64,000 nt of DNA from contig NW_027490130.1 in NCBI RefSeq assembly GCF_050948175.1, forward strand, positions 1,426,001 to 1,490,000, written 5' to 3'. The notes below the pieces were generated by a model that searched no databases, was not told where the DNA came from, and worked only from the letters and a program-made list of their open reading frames with translations. The position numbers and the translations under genes were made by a program. Shown here piece by piece: positions 1-15,800 of this stretch; position 1 is the first letter of the stretch; the number at the start of each line of letters is the position of its first letter. This DNA comes from Xylocopa sonorina. Lineage: Eukaryota > Arthropoda > Insecta > Hymenoptera > Apidae.

Positions 1-223
1 TCGTAGACGAGGAATGCATAACACTTCGCAATGAATATTATATCTTATTATGAAACATAGATATGAGATGCAATATCTCGTTTTAAGAAGCATTTGAACT
101 CCATTGCTTCGATACGTAGACATCTGCAAACGCTATTTCCTTGCAAGGAAGTGTCGCATTTACATTCATTTGAATCGTAGACCAGGAATGCATAACACTT
201 CGTAATGAATATTATATCTTATC

Positions 224-3200
224 ATGAAACATAGATATGAGATGCAATATCTCGTTTTAAGAAGCATTAGAACTCTATTGCTACGATACCTAGACATCTT
301 CAGACGCTATTTCCTAGCAAGGAAGTGTCGCATTTACATTCATTTGAAGTGTAAACGAGGAATACATGACACTTCGCAAATCATATTATATCTTACCATG
401 AAACATAGAAATGAGATGCGATATCGCGTTTTAAGAAGCATTAGAACTCTATTGCTACGATACCTAGACATCTTCAGACGCTATTTCCTAGCAAGGAAGT
501 GTCGCATTTACATTCATTTGAAGTGTAGACGAGGAATACATGACACTTCGCATATCATATTATATCTTACCATGAAACATAGAAATGAGATTCGATATCG
601 CGTTTTAAGAATCATAAGAGCTCTATTGCTACGATACCTAGACATCTTCAGACGCTATTTCCTAGCAAGGAAGTGTCGAATTTACATTCATTTGAAGTGT
701 AGACGAGGAATACATGACACTTCGCATATCATATTATATCTTACCATGAAACATAGAAATGAGATGCGATATCGCTTTTTAAGAATCATAAGAACTCTAT
801 TGCTACGATACGTAGACATCTGCAAACGCCATTTCCTAGCGAGGAAGTGTCGCATTCACATTCATTTGAAGTGTAGACGAGGAATACATAACACTTCGCA
901 AATCATGTTATATCTTACCATGAAACATAGAAATGAGATGCGATATCGCGTTTTAAGAATCATATGAACTCTATTGCTACGATACGTAGACATCTGCAAA
1001 CTCTATTTCCTTGCAAGGAAGTGTCGCATTTACTTTCATTTGAATCGTAGACGAGGAATGCATAACACTTCGCAATGAATATTATATCTTATTATGAAAC
1101 ATAGATATGAGATGCAATATCTCGTTTTAAGAAGCATTTGAACTCTATTGCTTCGATACGTAGACATCTGCAAACGCTATTTCCTTGCAAGGAAGTGTCG
1201 CATTTACATTCATTTGAATCGTAGACCAGGAATGCATAACACTTCGCAATGAATATTATATCTTATTATGAAACATAGATATGAGATGCAATATCTCGTT
1301 TTAAGAAGCATTTGAACTCTATTGCTTCGATACGTAGACATCTGCAAACGCTATTTCCTTGCAAGGAAGTGTCGCATTTACATTCATTTGAATCGTAGAC
1401 CAGGAATGCATAACACTTCGTAATGAATATTATATCTTATCATGAAACATAGATATGAGATGCAATATCTCGTTTTAAGAAGCATTAGAACTCTATTGCT
1501 ACGATACCTAGACATCTTCAGACGCTATTTCCTAGCAAGGAAGTGTCGCATTTACATTCATTTGAAGTGTAAACGAGGAATACATGACACTTCGCAAATC
1601 ATATTATATCTTACCATGAAACATAGAAATGAGATGCGATATCGCGTTTTAAGAAGCATTAGAACTCTATTGCTACGATACCTAGACATCTTCAGACGCT
1701 ATTTCCTAGCAAGGAAGTGTCGCATTTACATTCATTTGAAGTGTAGACGAGGAATACATAACACTTCGCAAATCATATTATATCTTACCATGAAACATAG
1801 AAATGAGATGCGATATCGCGTTTTAGGAAGCATTAGAAAACTATTGCTACGATACGTAGACATCTGCAAACGCCATTTCCTAGCGAGGAAGTGTCGCATT
1901 CACATTCATTTGAAGTGTAGACGAGGAATACATAACACTTCGCAAATCATGTTATATCTTACCATGAAACATAGAAATGAGATGCGATATCGCGTTTTAA
2001 GAATCATATGAACTCTATTGCTACGATACGTAGACATCTGCAAACTCTATTTCCTTGCAAGGAAGTGTCGCATTTACTTTCATTTGAATCGTAGACGAGG
2101 AATGCATAACACTTCGCAATGAATATTATATCTTATCATGAAACATAGATATGAGATGCAATATCTCGTTTTAAGAAGCATTTGAACTCTATTGCTTCGA
2201 TACGTAGACATCTGCAAACGCTATTTCCTTGCAAGGAAGTGTCGCATTTACATTCATTTGAATCGTAGACCAGGAATGCATAACACTTCGCAATGAATAT
2301 TATATCTTATTATGAAACATAGATATGAGATGCAATATCTCGTTTTAAGAAGCATTTGAACTCTATTGCTTCGATACGTAGGCATCTGCAAACGCTATTT
2401 CCTTGCAAGGAAGTGTCGCATTTACATTCATTTGAATCGTAGACGAGGAATGCATAACACTTCGCAATGAATATTATATCTTATTATGAAACATAGATAT
2501 GAGATGCAATATCTCGTTTTAAGAAGCATTTGAACTCTATTGCTTCGATACGTAGACATCTGCAAACGCTATTTCCTTGCAAGGAAGTGTCGCATTTACA
2601 TTCATTTGAATCGTAGACCAGGAATGCATAACACTTCGTAATGAATATTATATCTTATCATGAAACATAGATATGAGATGCAATATCTCGTTTTAAGAAG
2701 CATTAGAACTCTATTGCTACGATACCTAGACATCTTCAGACGCTATTTCCTAGCAAGGAAGTGTCGCATTTACATTCATTTGAAGTGTAAACGAGGAATA
2801 CATGACACTTCGCAAATCATATTATATCTTACCATGAAACATAGAAATGAGATGCGATATCGCGTTTTAAGAAGCATTAGAACTCTATTGCTACGATACC
2901 TAGACATCTTCAGACGCTATTTCCTAGCAAGGAAGTGTCGCATTTACATTCATTTGAAGTGTAGACGAGGAATACATGACACTTCGCATATCATATTATA
3001 TCTTACCATGAAACATAGAAATGAGATTCGATATCGCGTTTTAAGAATCATAAGAGCTCTATTGCTACGATACCTAGACATCTTCAGACGCTATTTCCTA
3101 GCAAGGAAGTGTCGAATTTACATTCATTTGAAGTGTAGACGAGGAATACATGACACTTCGCATATCATATTATATCTTACCATGAAACATAGAAATGAGA

Positions 3201-4747
3201 TGCGATATCGCTTTTTAAGAATCATAAGAACTCTATTGCTACGATACGTAGACATCTGCAAACGCTATTTCCATGCAAGGAAGTGTCGCATTCACATTCA
3301 TTTGAAGTGTAGACGAGGAATACATAACACTTCGCAAATCATATTATATCTTACCATGAAACATAGAAATGAGATGCGATATCGCGTTTTAAGAATCATA
3401 AGAACTCTATTGCTACGATACGTAGACATCTGCAAACGCTATTTCCTTGCAAGGAAGTGTCGCATTTACATTCATTTGAATCGTATACGAGGAATGCATA
3501 ACACTTCGCAATGAATATTATATCTTATTATGAAACATAGATATGAGATGCAATATCTCGTTTTAAGAAGCATTTGAACTCTATTGCTTCGATACGTAGA
3601 CATCTGCAAACGCTATTTCCTTGCAAGGAAGTGTCGCATTTACATTCATTTGAATCGTAGACCAGGAATGCATAACACTTCGTAATGAATATTATATCTT
3701 ATCATGAAACATAGATATGAGATGCAATATCTCGTTTTAAGAAGCATTAGAACTCTATTGCTACGATACCTAGACATCTTCAGACGCTATTTCCTAGCAA
3801 GGAAGTGTCGCATTTACATTCATTTGAAGTGTAAACGAGGAATACATGACACTTCGCAAATCATATTATATCTTACCATGAAACATAGAAATGAGATGCG
3901 ATATCGCGTTTTAAGAAGCATTAGAACTCTATTGCTACGATACCTAGACATCTTCAGACGCTATTTCCTAGCAAGGAAGTGTCGCATTTACATTCATTTG
4001 AAGTGTAGACGAGGAATACATGACACTTCGCATATCATATTATATCTTACCATGAAACATAGAAATGAGATTCGATATCGCGTTTTAAGAATCATAAGAG
4101 CTCTATTGCTACGATACCTAGACATCTTCAGACGCTATTTCCTAGCAAGGAAGTGTCGAATTTACATTCATTTGAAGTGTAGACGAGGAATACATGACAC
4201 TTCGCATATCATATTATATCTTACCATGAAACATAGAAATGAGATGCGATATCGCTTTTTAAGAATCATAAGAACTCTATTGCTACGATACGTAGACATC
4301 TGCAAACGCTATTTCCATGCAAGGAAGTGTCGCATTCACATTCATTTGAAGTGTAGACGAGGAATACATAACACTTCGCAAATCATATTATATCTTACCA
4401 TGAAACATAGAAATGAGATGCGATATCGCGTTTTAAGAATCATAAGAACTCTATTGCTACGATACGTAGACATCTGCAAACGCTATTTCCTTGCAAGGAA
4501 GTGTCGCATTTACATTCATTTGAATCGTAGACCAGGAATGCATAACACTTCGTAATGAATATTATATCTTATCATGAAACATAGATATGAGATGCAATAT
4601 CTCGTTTTAAGAAGCATTTGAACTCTATTGCTTCGATACGTAGGCATCTGCAAACGCTATTTCCTTGCAAGGAAGTGTCGCATTTACGTTGATTTGAAGC
4701 GTGGACGAGGAATGCATAACACTTCGCAATGAATATTATATCTTACC
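224..4747 (+). repeat. higher-order repeat region, units of 6-7 monomers
   Basis: The same order of monomer subtypes restarts at 224, 1442, 2660 and 3704, at spacings of 1218, 1218 and 1044 bp (7, 7 and 6 monomers). The copies at 2660 and 3704 match almost throughout. The copy starting at 1442 lacks the third and fourth subtypes (those with gagattcgatatcgcg and tatcgctttttaagaat). This is the pattern left by unequal exchange within a satellite. Confidence 0.75.
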
Positions 4748-6479
4748 ATGAAACATAGAAATGAGATGCGATATCGCGTTTTAAGAAGCATTAGAATTCT
4801 ATTGCTACGATACGTAGACATCTGCAAACGCTATTTCCTAGCAAGGAAGTGTCGCATTTACATTCATTTGAAGTGTAGACGAGGAATACATAACACTTCG
4901 CAAATCATATTATATCTTACCATGAAACATAGAAATGAGATGCGATATCGCGTTTTAGGAAGCATTAGAAAACTATTGCTACGATACGTAGACATCTGCA
5001 AACGCCATTTCCTAGCGAGGAAGTGTCGCATTCACATTCATTTGAAGTGTAGACGAGGAATACATAACACTTCGCAAATCATGTTATATCTTACCATGAA
5101 ACATAGAAATGAGATGCGATATCGCGTTTTAAGAATCATATGAACTCTATTGCTACGATACGTAGACATCTGCAAACTCTATTTCCTTGCAAGGAAGTGT
5201 CGCATTTACTTTCATTTGAATCGTAGACGAGGAATGCATAACACTTCGCAATGAATATTATATCTTATCATGAAACATAGATATGAGATGCAATATCTCG
5301 TTTTAAGAAGCATTTGAACTCTATTGCTTCGATACGTAGACATCTGCAAACGCTATTTCCTTGCAAGGAAGTGTCGCATTTACATTCATTTGAATCGTAG
5401 ACCAGGAATGCATAACACTTCGCAATGAATATTATATCTTATTATGAAACATAGATATGAGATGGAATATCTCGTTTTAAGAAGCATTTGAACTCTATTG
5501 CTTCGATACGTAGGCATCTGCAAACGCTATTTCCTTGCAAGGAAGTGTCGCATTTACATTCATTTGAAGCGTAGACGAGGAATGCATAACACTTCGCAAT
5601 GAATATTATATCTCACCATGAAACATAGAAATGAGATGCGATATCGCGTTTTAAGAAGCATTAGAAATCTATTGCTACGATACGTAGACATCTGCAAACG
5701 CTATTTCCTAGCAAGGAAGTGTCGCATTTACATTCATTTGAATCGTAGACGAGGAATGCATAACACTTCGCAATGAATATTATATCTTACCATGAAACAT
5801 AGAAATGAGATGCGATATCGCGTTTTAAGAAGCATTAGAATTCTATTGCTACGATACGTAGACATCTGCAAACGCTATTTCCTAGCAAGGAAGTGTCGCA
5901 TTTACATTCATTTGAAGTGTAGACGAGGAATACATAACACTTCGCAAATCATATTATATCTTATCATGAAACATAGATATGAGATGCAATATCTCGTTTT
6001 AAGAAGCATTAGAACTCTATTGCTACGATACGTAGACATCTTCAGACGCCATTTCCTAGCGAGGAAGTGTCGCATTCACATTCATTTGAAGTGTAGACGA
6101 GGAATACATAACACTTCGCAAATCATGTTATATCTTACCATGAAACATAGAAATGAGATGCGATATCGCGTTTTAAGAATCATATGAACTCTATTGCTAC
6201 GATACGTAGACATCTGCAAACTCTATTTCCTTGCAAGGAAGTGTCGCATTTACTTTCATTTGAATCGTAGACGAGGAATGCATAACACTTCGCATATCAT
6301 ATTATATCTTACCATGAAACATAGAAATGAGATTCGATATCGCGTTTTAAGAATCATAAGAGCTCTATTGCTACGATATCTAGACATCTTCAGACGCTAT
6401 TTCCTAGCAAGGAAGTGTCGAATTTACATTCATTTGAAGTGTAAACGAGGAATACATGACACTTCGCAAATCATATTAT

Positions 6480-8995
6480 ATCTTACCATGAAACATAGAA
6501 ATGAGATGCGATATCGCGTTTTAAGAAGCATTAGAACTCTATTGCTACGATACCTAGACATCTTCAGACGCTATTTCCTAGCAAGGAAGTGTCGCATTTA
6601 CATTCATTTGAAGTGTAGACGAGGAATACATGACACTTCGCATATCATATTATATCTTACCATGAAACATAGAAATGAGATTCGATATCGCGTTTTAAGA
6701 ATCATAAGAGCTCTATTGCTACGATACCTAGACATCTTCAGACGCTATTTCCTAGCAAGGAAGTGTCGAATTTACATTCATTTGAAGTGTAGACGAGGAA
6801 TACATGACACTTCGCATATCATATTATATCTTACCATGAAACATAGAAATGAGATGCGATATCGCTTTTTAAGAATCATAAGAACTATATTGCTACGATA
6901 CGTAGACATCTGCAAACGCTATTTCCATGCAAGGAAGTGTCGCATTCACATTCATTTGAAGTGTAGACGAGGAATACATAACACTTCGCAAATCATATTA
7001 TATCTTACCATGAAACATAGAAATGAGATGCGATATCGCGTTTTAAGAATCATAAGAACTCTATTGCTACGATACGTAGACATCTGCAAACGCTATTTCC
7101 TTGCAAGGAAGTGTCGCATTTACATTCATTTGAATCGTAGACGAGGAATGCATAACACTTCGCAATGAATATTATATCTTATTATGAAACATAGATATGA
7201 GATGCAATATCTCGTTTTAAGAAGCATTTGAACTCTATTGCTTCGATACGTAGGCATCTGCAAACGCTATTTCCTTGCAAGGAAGTGTCGCATTTACGTT
7301 CATTTGAAGCGTAGACGAGGAATGCATAACACTTCGCAATGAATATTATATCTTACCATGAAACATAGAAATGAGATGCGATATCGCGTTTTAAGAAGCA
7401 TTAGAAATCTATTGCTACGATACGTAGACATCTGCAAACGCCATTTCCTAGCGAGGAAGTGTCGCATTCACATTCATTTGAAGTGTAGACGAGGAATACA
7501 TAACACTTCGCAAATCATGTTATATCTTACCATGAAACATAGAAATGAGATGCGATATCGCGTTTTAAGAATCATATGAACTCTATTGCTACGATACGTA
7601 GACATCTGCAAACTCTATTTCCTTGCAAGGAAGTGTCGCATTTACTTTCATTTGAATCGTAGACGAGGAATGCATAACACTTCGCAATGAATATTATATC
7701 TTATCATGAAACATAGATATGAGATGCAATATCTCGTTTTAAGAAGCATTTGAACTCTATTGCTTCGATACGTAGACATCTGCAAACGCTATTTCCTTGC
7801 AAGGAAGTGTCGCATTTACATTCATTTGAATCGTAGACCAGGATTGCATAACACTTCGTTATGAATATTATATCTTATCATGAAACATAGATATGAGATG
7901 CAATATCTCGTTTTAAGAAGCATTTGAACTCTATTGCTTCGATACGTAGATATGTGCAAACGCTATTTCCTTGCAAGGAAGTGTCGCATTTACATTCATT
8001 TGAAGTGCAGACGAGGAATACATGACACTTCGCATATCGTATTATATCTTACCATGAAACATAGAAATGAGATGCGATATCGCGTTTTAAGAATCATAAG
8101 AACTCTATTGCTACGATACGGAGACATCTGCAAACGCTATTTCCTTGCAAGCAAGTGTCGCATTTACATTCATTTGAAGTGCAGACGAGGAATACATGAC
8201 ACTTCGCAAATCATATTATACCTTACCATGAAACATAGAAATGAGATGCAATATCTCGTTTTAAGAAGCATTTGAACTCTATTGCTTCGATACGTAGACA
8301 TCTGCAAACGCTATTTCCTTGCAAGGAAGTGTCGCATTTACATTCATTTGAATCGTAGACGAGGAATGCATAACACTTCGCAATGAATATTATATCTTAT
8401 TATGAAACATAGATATGAGATGCAATATCTCGTTTTAAGAAGCATTTGAACTCTATTGCTTCGATACGTAGGCATCTGCAAACGCTATTTCCTTGCAAGG
8501 AAGTGTCGCATTTACATTCGTTTGAAGCGTAGGCGAGGAATGCATAACACTTCGCAATGAATATTATATCTTACCATGAAACATAGAAATGAGATGCGAT
8601 ATCGCGTTTTAAGAAGCATTAAAAATCTATTGCTACGATACGTAGACATCTGCAAACGCTATTTCCTAGCAAGGAAGTGTCGCATTCACATTCATTTGAA
8701 GTGTAGACGAGGAATACATAACACTTCGCAAATCATGTTATATCTTACCATGAAACATAGAAATGAGATGCGATATCGCGTTTTAAGAATCATAAGAACT
8801 CTATTGCTACGATACGTAGACATCTGCAAACGCTATTTCCTTGCAAGGAAGTGTCGCATTTACATTCATTTGAATCGTAGACGAGGAATGCATAACACTT
8901 CGCAATGAATATTATATCTTATTATGAAACATAGATATGAGATGCAATATCTCGTTTTAAGAAGCATTTGAACTCTACTGCTTCGATACGTAGAT
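6480..8995 (+). repeat. satellite segment duplicated 22 monomers downstream
   Basis: Matches 10308-12823 at an offset of 3828 bp (22 x 174). Shared private variants include agaactatattgct (6880s and 10710s) and the run of subtypes at 7358, 7934 and 8576, which recurs at 11186, 11762 and 12404. The similarity fades shortly after 8996/12824. Edges are approximate because neighbouring monomers are also similar. Confidence 0.65.
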
Positions 8996-10307
8996 ATGTG
9001 CAAACGCTATTTCCTTGCAAGGGAGTGTCGCATTTACATTCATTTGAAGTGTAAACGAGGAATACATGACACTTCGCAAATCATATTATATCTTACCATG
9101 AAACATAGAAATGAGATGCGATATCGCTTTTTAAGAAGCATTAGAACTCTATTGCTACGATACCTAGACATCTTCAGACGCTATTTCCTAGCAAGGAAGT
9201 GTCGCATTTACATTCATTTGAAGTGTAGACGAGGAATACATGACACTTCGCATATCATATTATATCTTACCATGAAACATAGAAATGAGATGCGATATCG
9301 CGTTTTAAGAATCATAAGAACTCTATTGCTACGATACGTAGACATCTGCAAACGCTATTTCCTTGCAAGGAAGTGTCGCATTTACATTCGTTTGAATCGT
9401 AGGCGAGGAATGCATAACACTTCGCAATGAATATTATATCTTACCATGAAACATAGAAATGAGATGCAATATCTCGTTTTAAGAAGCATTTGAACTCTAT
9501 TGCTTCGATACGTAGACATCTGCAAACGCTATTTCCTTGCAAGGAAGTGTCGCATTTACATTCATTTGAATCGTAGACCAGGAATGCATAACACTTCGCA
9601 ATGAATATTATATCTTATTATGAAACATAGATATGAGATGCAATATCTCGTTTTAAGAAGCATTTGAACTCTATTGCTTCGATACGTAGGCATCTGCAAA
9701 CGCTATTTCCTTGCAAGGAAGTGTCGCATTTACATTCATTTGAAGCGTAGACGAGGAATGCATAACACTTCGCAATGAATATTATATCTTACCATGAAAC
9801 ATAGAAATGAGATGCGATATCGCGTTTTAAGAAGCATTAGAAATCTATTGCTACGATACGTAGACATCTGCAAACGCTATTTCCTAGCAAGGAAGTGTCG
9901 CATTTACATTCATTTGAATCGTAGACGAGGAATGCATAACACTTCGCAATGAATATTATATCTTATTATGAAACATAGATATGAGATGCAATATCTCGTT
10001 TTAAGAAGCATTTGAACTCTATTGCTTCGATACGTAGACATCTGCAAACGCTATTTCCTTGCAAGGAAGTGTCGCATTTACATTCATTTGAATCGTAGAC
10101 CAGGAATGCATAACACTTCGTAATGAATATTATATCTTATCATGAAACATAGATATGAGATGCAATATCTCGTTTTAAGAAGCATTAGAACTCTATTGCT
10201 ACGATACCTAGACATCTTCAGACGCTATTTCCTAGCAAGGAAGTGTCGCATTTACATTCATTTGAAGTGTAAACGAGGAATACATGACACTTCGCAAATC
10301 ATATTAT

Positions 10308-12823
10308 ATCTTACCATGAAACATAGAAATGAGATGCGATATCGCGTTTTAAGAAGCATTAGAACTCTATTGCTACGATACCTAGACATCTTCAGACGCT
10401 ATTTCCTAGCAAGGAAGTGTCGCATTTACATTCATTTGAAGTGTAGACGAGGAATACATGACACTTAGCATATCATATTATATCTTACCATGAAACATAG
10501 AAATGAGATTCGATATCGCGTTTTAAGAATCATAAGAGCTCTATTGCTACGATACCTAGACATCTTCAGACGCTATTTCCTAGCAAGGAAGTGTCGAATT
10601 TACATTCATTTGAAGTGTAGACGAGGAATACATGACACTTCGCATATCATATTATATCTTACCATGAAACATAGAAATGAGATGCGATATCGCTTTTTAA
10701 GAATCATAAGAACTATATTGCTACGATACGTAGACATCTGCAAACGCTATTTCCATGCAAGGAAGTGTCGCATTCACATTCATTTGAAGTGTAGACGAGG
10801 AATACATAACACTTCGCAAATCATATTATATCTTACCATGAAACATAGAAATGAGATGCGATATCGCGTTTTAAGAATCATAAGAACTCTATTGCTACGA
10901 TACGTAGACATCTGCAAACGCTATTTCCTTGCAAGGAAGTGTCGCATTTACATTCATTTGAATCGTAGACGAGGAATGCATAACACTTCGCAATGAATAT
11001 TATATCTTATTATGAAACATAGATATGAGATGCAATATCTCGTTTTAAGAAGCATTTGAACTCTATTGCTTCGATACGTAGGCATCTGCAAACGCTATTT
11101 CCTTGCAAGGAAGTGTCGCATTTACGTTCATTTGAAGCGTAGACGAGGAATGCATAACACTTCGCAATGAATATTATATCTTACCATGAAACATAGAAAT
11201 GAGATGCGATATCGCGTTTTAAGAAGCATTAGAAATCTATTGCTACGATACGTAGACATCTGCAAACGCCATTTCCTAGCGAGGAAGTGTCGCATTCACA
11301 TTCATTTGAAGTGTAGACGAGGAATACATAACACTTCGCAAATCATGTTATATCTTACCATGAAACATAGAAATGAGATGCGATATCGCGTTTTAAGAAT
11401 CATATGAACTCTATTGCTACGATACGTAGACATCTGCAAACTCTATTTCCTTGCAAGGAAGTGTCAGATTTACTTTCATTTGAATCGTAGACGAGGAATG
11501 CATAACACTTCGCAATGAATATTATATCTTATCATGAAACATAGATATGAGATGCAATATCTCGTTTTAAGAAGCATTTGAACTCTATTGCTTCGATACG
11601 TAGACACCTGCAAACGCTATTTCCTTGCAAGGAAGTGTCGCATTTACATTCATTTGAATCGTAGACCAGGATTGCATAACACTTCGTTATGAATATTATA
11701 TCTTATCATGAAACATAGATATGAGATGCAATATCTCGTTTTAAGAAGCATTTGAACTCTATTGCTTCGATACGTAGATATGTGCAAACGCTATTTCCTT
11801 GCAAGGAAGTGTCGCATTTACATTCATTTGAAGTGCAGACGAGGAATACATGACACTTCGCATATCGTATTATATCTTACCATGAAACATAGAAATGAGA
11901 TGCGATATCGCGTTTTAAGAATCATAAGAACTCTATTGCTACGATACGGAGACATCTGCAAACGCTATTTCCTTGCAAGCAAGTGTCGCATTTACATTCA
12001 TTTGAAGTGCAGACGAGGAATACATGACACTTCGCAAATCATATTATACCTTACCATGAAACATAGAAATGAGATGCAATATCTCGTTTTAAGAAGCATT
12101 TGAACTCTATTGCTTCGATACGTAGACATCTGCAAACGCTATTTCCTTGCAAGGAAGTGTCGCATTTACATTCATTTGAATCGTAGACGAGGAATGCATA
12201 ACATTTCGCAATGAATATTATATCTTATTATGAAACATAGATATGAGATGCAATATCTCGTTTTAAGAAGCATTTGAACTCTATTGCTTCGATACGTAGG
12301 CATCTGCAAACGCTATTTCCTTGCAAGGAAGTGTCGCATTTACATTCGTTTGAAGCGTAGGCGAGGAATGCATAACACTTCGCAATGAATATTATATCTT
12401 ACCATGAAACATAGAAATGAGATGCGATATCGCGTTTTAAGAAGCATTAAAAATCTATTGCTACGATACGTAGACATCTGCAAACGCTATTTCCTAGCAA
12501 GGAAGTGTCGCATTCACATTCATTTGAAGTGTAGACGAGGAATACATAACACTTCGCAAATCATGTTATATCTTACCATGAAACATAGAAATGAGATGCG
12601 ATATCGCGTTTTAAGAATCATAAGAACTCTATTGCTACGATACGTAGACATCTGCAAACGCTATTTCCTTGCAAGGAAGTGTCGCATTTACATTCATTTG
12701 AATCGTAGACGAGGAATGCATAACACTTCGCAATGAATATTATATCTTATTATGAAACATAGATATGAGATGCAATATCTCGTTTTAAGAAGCATTTGAA
12801 CTCTACTGCTTCGATACGTAGAT
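10308..12823 (+). repeat. second copy of the 22-monomer-offset satellite segment
   Basis: Counterpart of 6480-8995. A single difference in the 10448-10475 region (cacttagcat instead of cacttcgcat) creates a stop in the long satellite frame and distinguishes this copy. Confidence 0.65.
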
Positions 12824-15800
12824 ATGTGCAAACGCTATTTCCTTGCAAGGGAGTGTCGCATTTACATTCATTTGAAGTGTAGACGAGGAATACATAACAC
12901 TTCGCAAATCATATTATATCTTACCATGAAACATAGAAATGAGATGCGATATCGCGTTTTAAGGATCATAAGAACTCTATTGCTACGATACGTAGACATC
13001 TGCAAACGCTATTTCCTTGCAAGGAAGTGTCGCATTTACATTCATTTGAATCGTAGACGAGGAATGCATAACACTTCGCAATGAATATTATATCTTATTA
13101 TGAAACATAGATATGAGATGCAATATCTCGTTTTAAGAAGCATTTGAACTCTATTGCTTCGATACGTAGACATCTGCAAACGCTATTTCCTTGCAAGGAA
13201 GTGTCGCATTTACATTCATTTGAATTGTAGACCAGGAATGCATAACACTTCGTAATGAATATTATATCTTATCATGAAACATAGATATGAGATGCAGTAT
13301 CTCGTTTTAAGAAGCATTTGAACTCTATTGCTTCGATACGTAGGCATCTGCAAACGCTATTTCCTTGCAAGGAAGTGTCGCATTTACGTTGATTTGAAGC
13401 GTGGACGAGGAATGCATAACACTTCGCAATGAATATTATATCTTACCATGAAACATAGAAATGAGATGCGATATCGCGTTTTAAGAAGCATTAGAATTCT
13501 ATTGCTACGATACGTAGACATCTGCAAACGCTATTTCCTAGCAAGGAAGTGTCGCATTTACATTCATTTGAAGTGTAGACGAGGAATACATAACACTTCG
13601 CAAATCATATTATATCTTACCATGAAACATAGAAATGAGATGCGATATCGCGTTTTAGGAAGCATTAGAAAACTATTGCTACGATACGTAGACATCTGCA
13701 AACGCCATTTCCTAGCGAGGAAGTGTCGCATTCACATTCATTTGAAGTGTAGACGAGGAATACATAACACTTCGCAAATCATGTTATATCTTACCATGAA
13801 ACATAGAAATGAGATGCGATATCGCGTTTTAAGAATCATATGAACTCTATTGCTACGATACGTAGACATCTGCAAACTCTATTTCCTTGCAAGGAAGTGT
13901 CGCATTTACTTTCATTTGAATCGTAGACGAGGAATGCATAACACTTCGCAATGAATATTATATCTTATCATGAAACATAGATATGAGATGCAATATCTCG
14001 TTTTAAGAAGCATTTGAACTCTATTGCTTCGATACGTAGACATCTGCAAACGCTATTTCCTTGCAAGGAAGTGTCGCATTTACATTCATTTGAATCGTAG
14101 ACCAGGAATGCATAACACTTCGTAATGAATATTATATCTTATCATGAAACATAGATATGAGATGCAATTTCTCGTTTTAAGAAGCATTAGAACTCTATTG
14201 CTACGATACCTAGACATCTTCCGACGCTATTTCCTAGCAAGGAAGTGTCGCATTTACATTCATTTGAAGTGTAAACGAGGAATACATGACACTTCGCAAA
14301 TCATATTATATCTTACCATGAAACATAGAAATGAGATGCGATATCGCGTTTTAAGAAGCACTAGAACTCTATTGCTACGATACCTAGACATCTTCAGACG
14401 CTATTTCCTAGCAAGGAAGTGTCGCATTTACATTCATTTGAAGTGTAGACGAGGAATACATGACACTTCGCATATCATATTATATCTTACCATGAAACAT
14501 AGAAATGAGATTCGATATCGCGTTTTAAGAATCATAAGAGCTCTATTGCTACGATACCTAGACATCTTCAGACGCTATTTCCTAGCAAGGAAGTGTCGAA
14601 TTTACATTCATTTCAAGTGTAGACGAGGAATACGTGACACTTCGCATATCATATTTTATCTTACCATGAAACATAGAAATGAGATTCGATATCGCGTTTT
14701 AAGAATCATAAGAGCTCTATTGCTACGATACCTAGACATCTTCAGACGCTATTTCCTAGCAAGGAAGTGTCGAATTTACATTCATTTGAAGTGTAGACGA
14801 GGAATACATGACACTTCGCATATCATATTATATCTTACCATGAAACATAGAAATGAGATGCGATATCGCTTTTTAAGAATCATAAGAACTCTATTGCTAC
14901 GATACGTAGACATCTGCAAACGCTATTTCCATGCAAGGAAGTGTCGCATTCACATTCATTTGAAGTGTAGACGAGGAATACATAACACTTCGCAAATCAT
15001 ATTATATCTTACCATGAAACATAGAAATGAGATGCGATATCGCGTTTTAAGAATCATAAGAACTCTATTGCTACGATACGTAGACATCTGCAAACGCTAT
15101 TTCCTTGCAAGGAAGTGTCGCATTTACATTCATTTGAATCGTAGACGAGGAATGCATAACACTTCGCAATGAATATTATATCTTATTATGAAACATAGAT
15201 ATGAAATGCAATATCTCGTTTTAGGAAGCATTTGAACTCTATTGCTTCGATACGTAGGCATCTGCAAACGCTATTTCCTTGCAAGGAAGTGTCGCATTTA
15301 CGTTCATTTGAAGCGTAGACGAGGAATGCATAACACTTCGCATTGAATATTATATCTTACCATGAAACATAGAAATGAGATGCGATATCGCGTTTTAAGA
15401 AGCATTAGAAATCTATTGCTACGATACGTAGACATCTGCAAACGCCATTTCCTAGCGAGGAAGTGTCGCATTCACATTCATTTGAAGTGTAGACGAGGAA
15501 TACATAACACTTCGCAAATCATGTTATATCTTACCATGAAACATAGAAATGAGATGCGATATCGCGTTTTAAGAATCATATGAACTCTATTGCTACGATA
15601 CGTAGACATCTGCAAACTCTATTTCCTTGCAAGGAAGTGTCGCATTTACTTTCATTTGAATCGTAGACGAGGAATGCATAACACTTCGCAATGAATATTA
15701 TATCTTATCATGAAACATAGATATGAGATGCAATATCTCGTTTTAAGAAGCATTTGAACTCTATTGCTTCGATACGTAGACATCTGCAAACGCTATTTCC

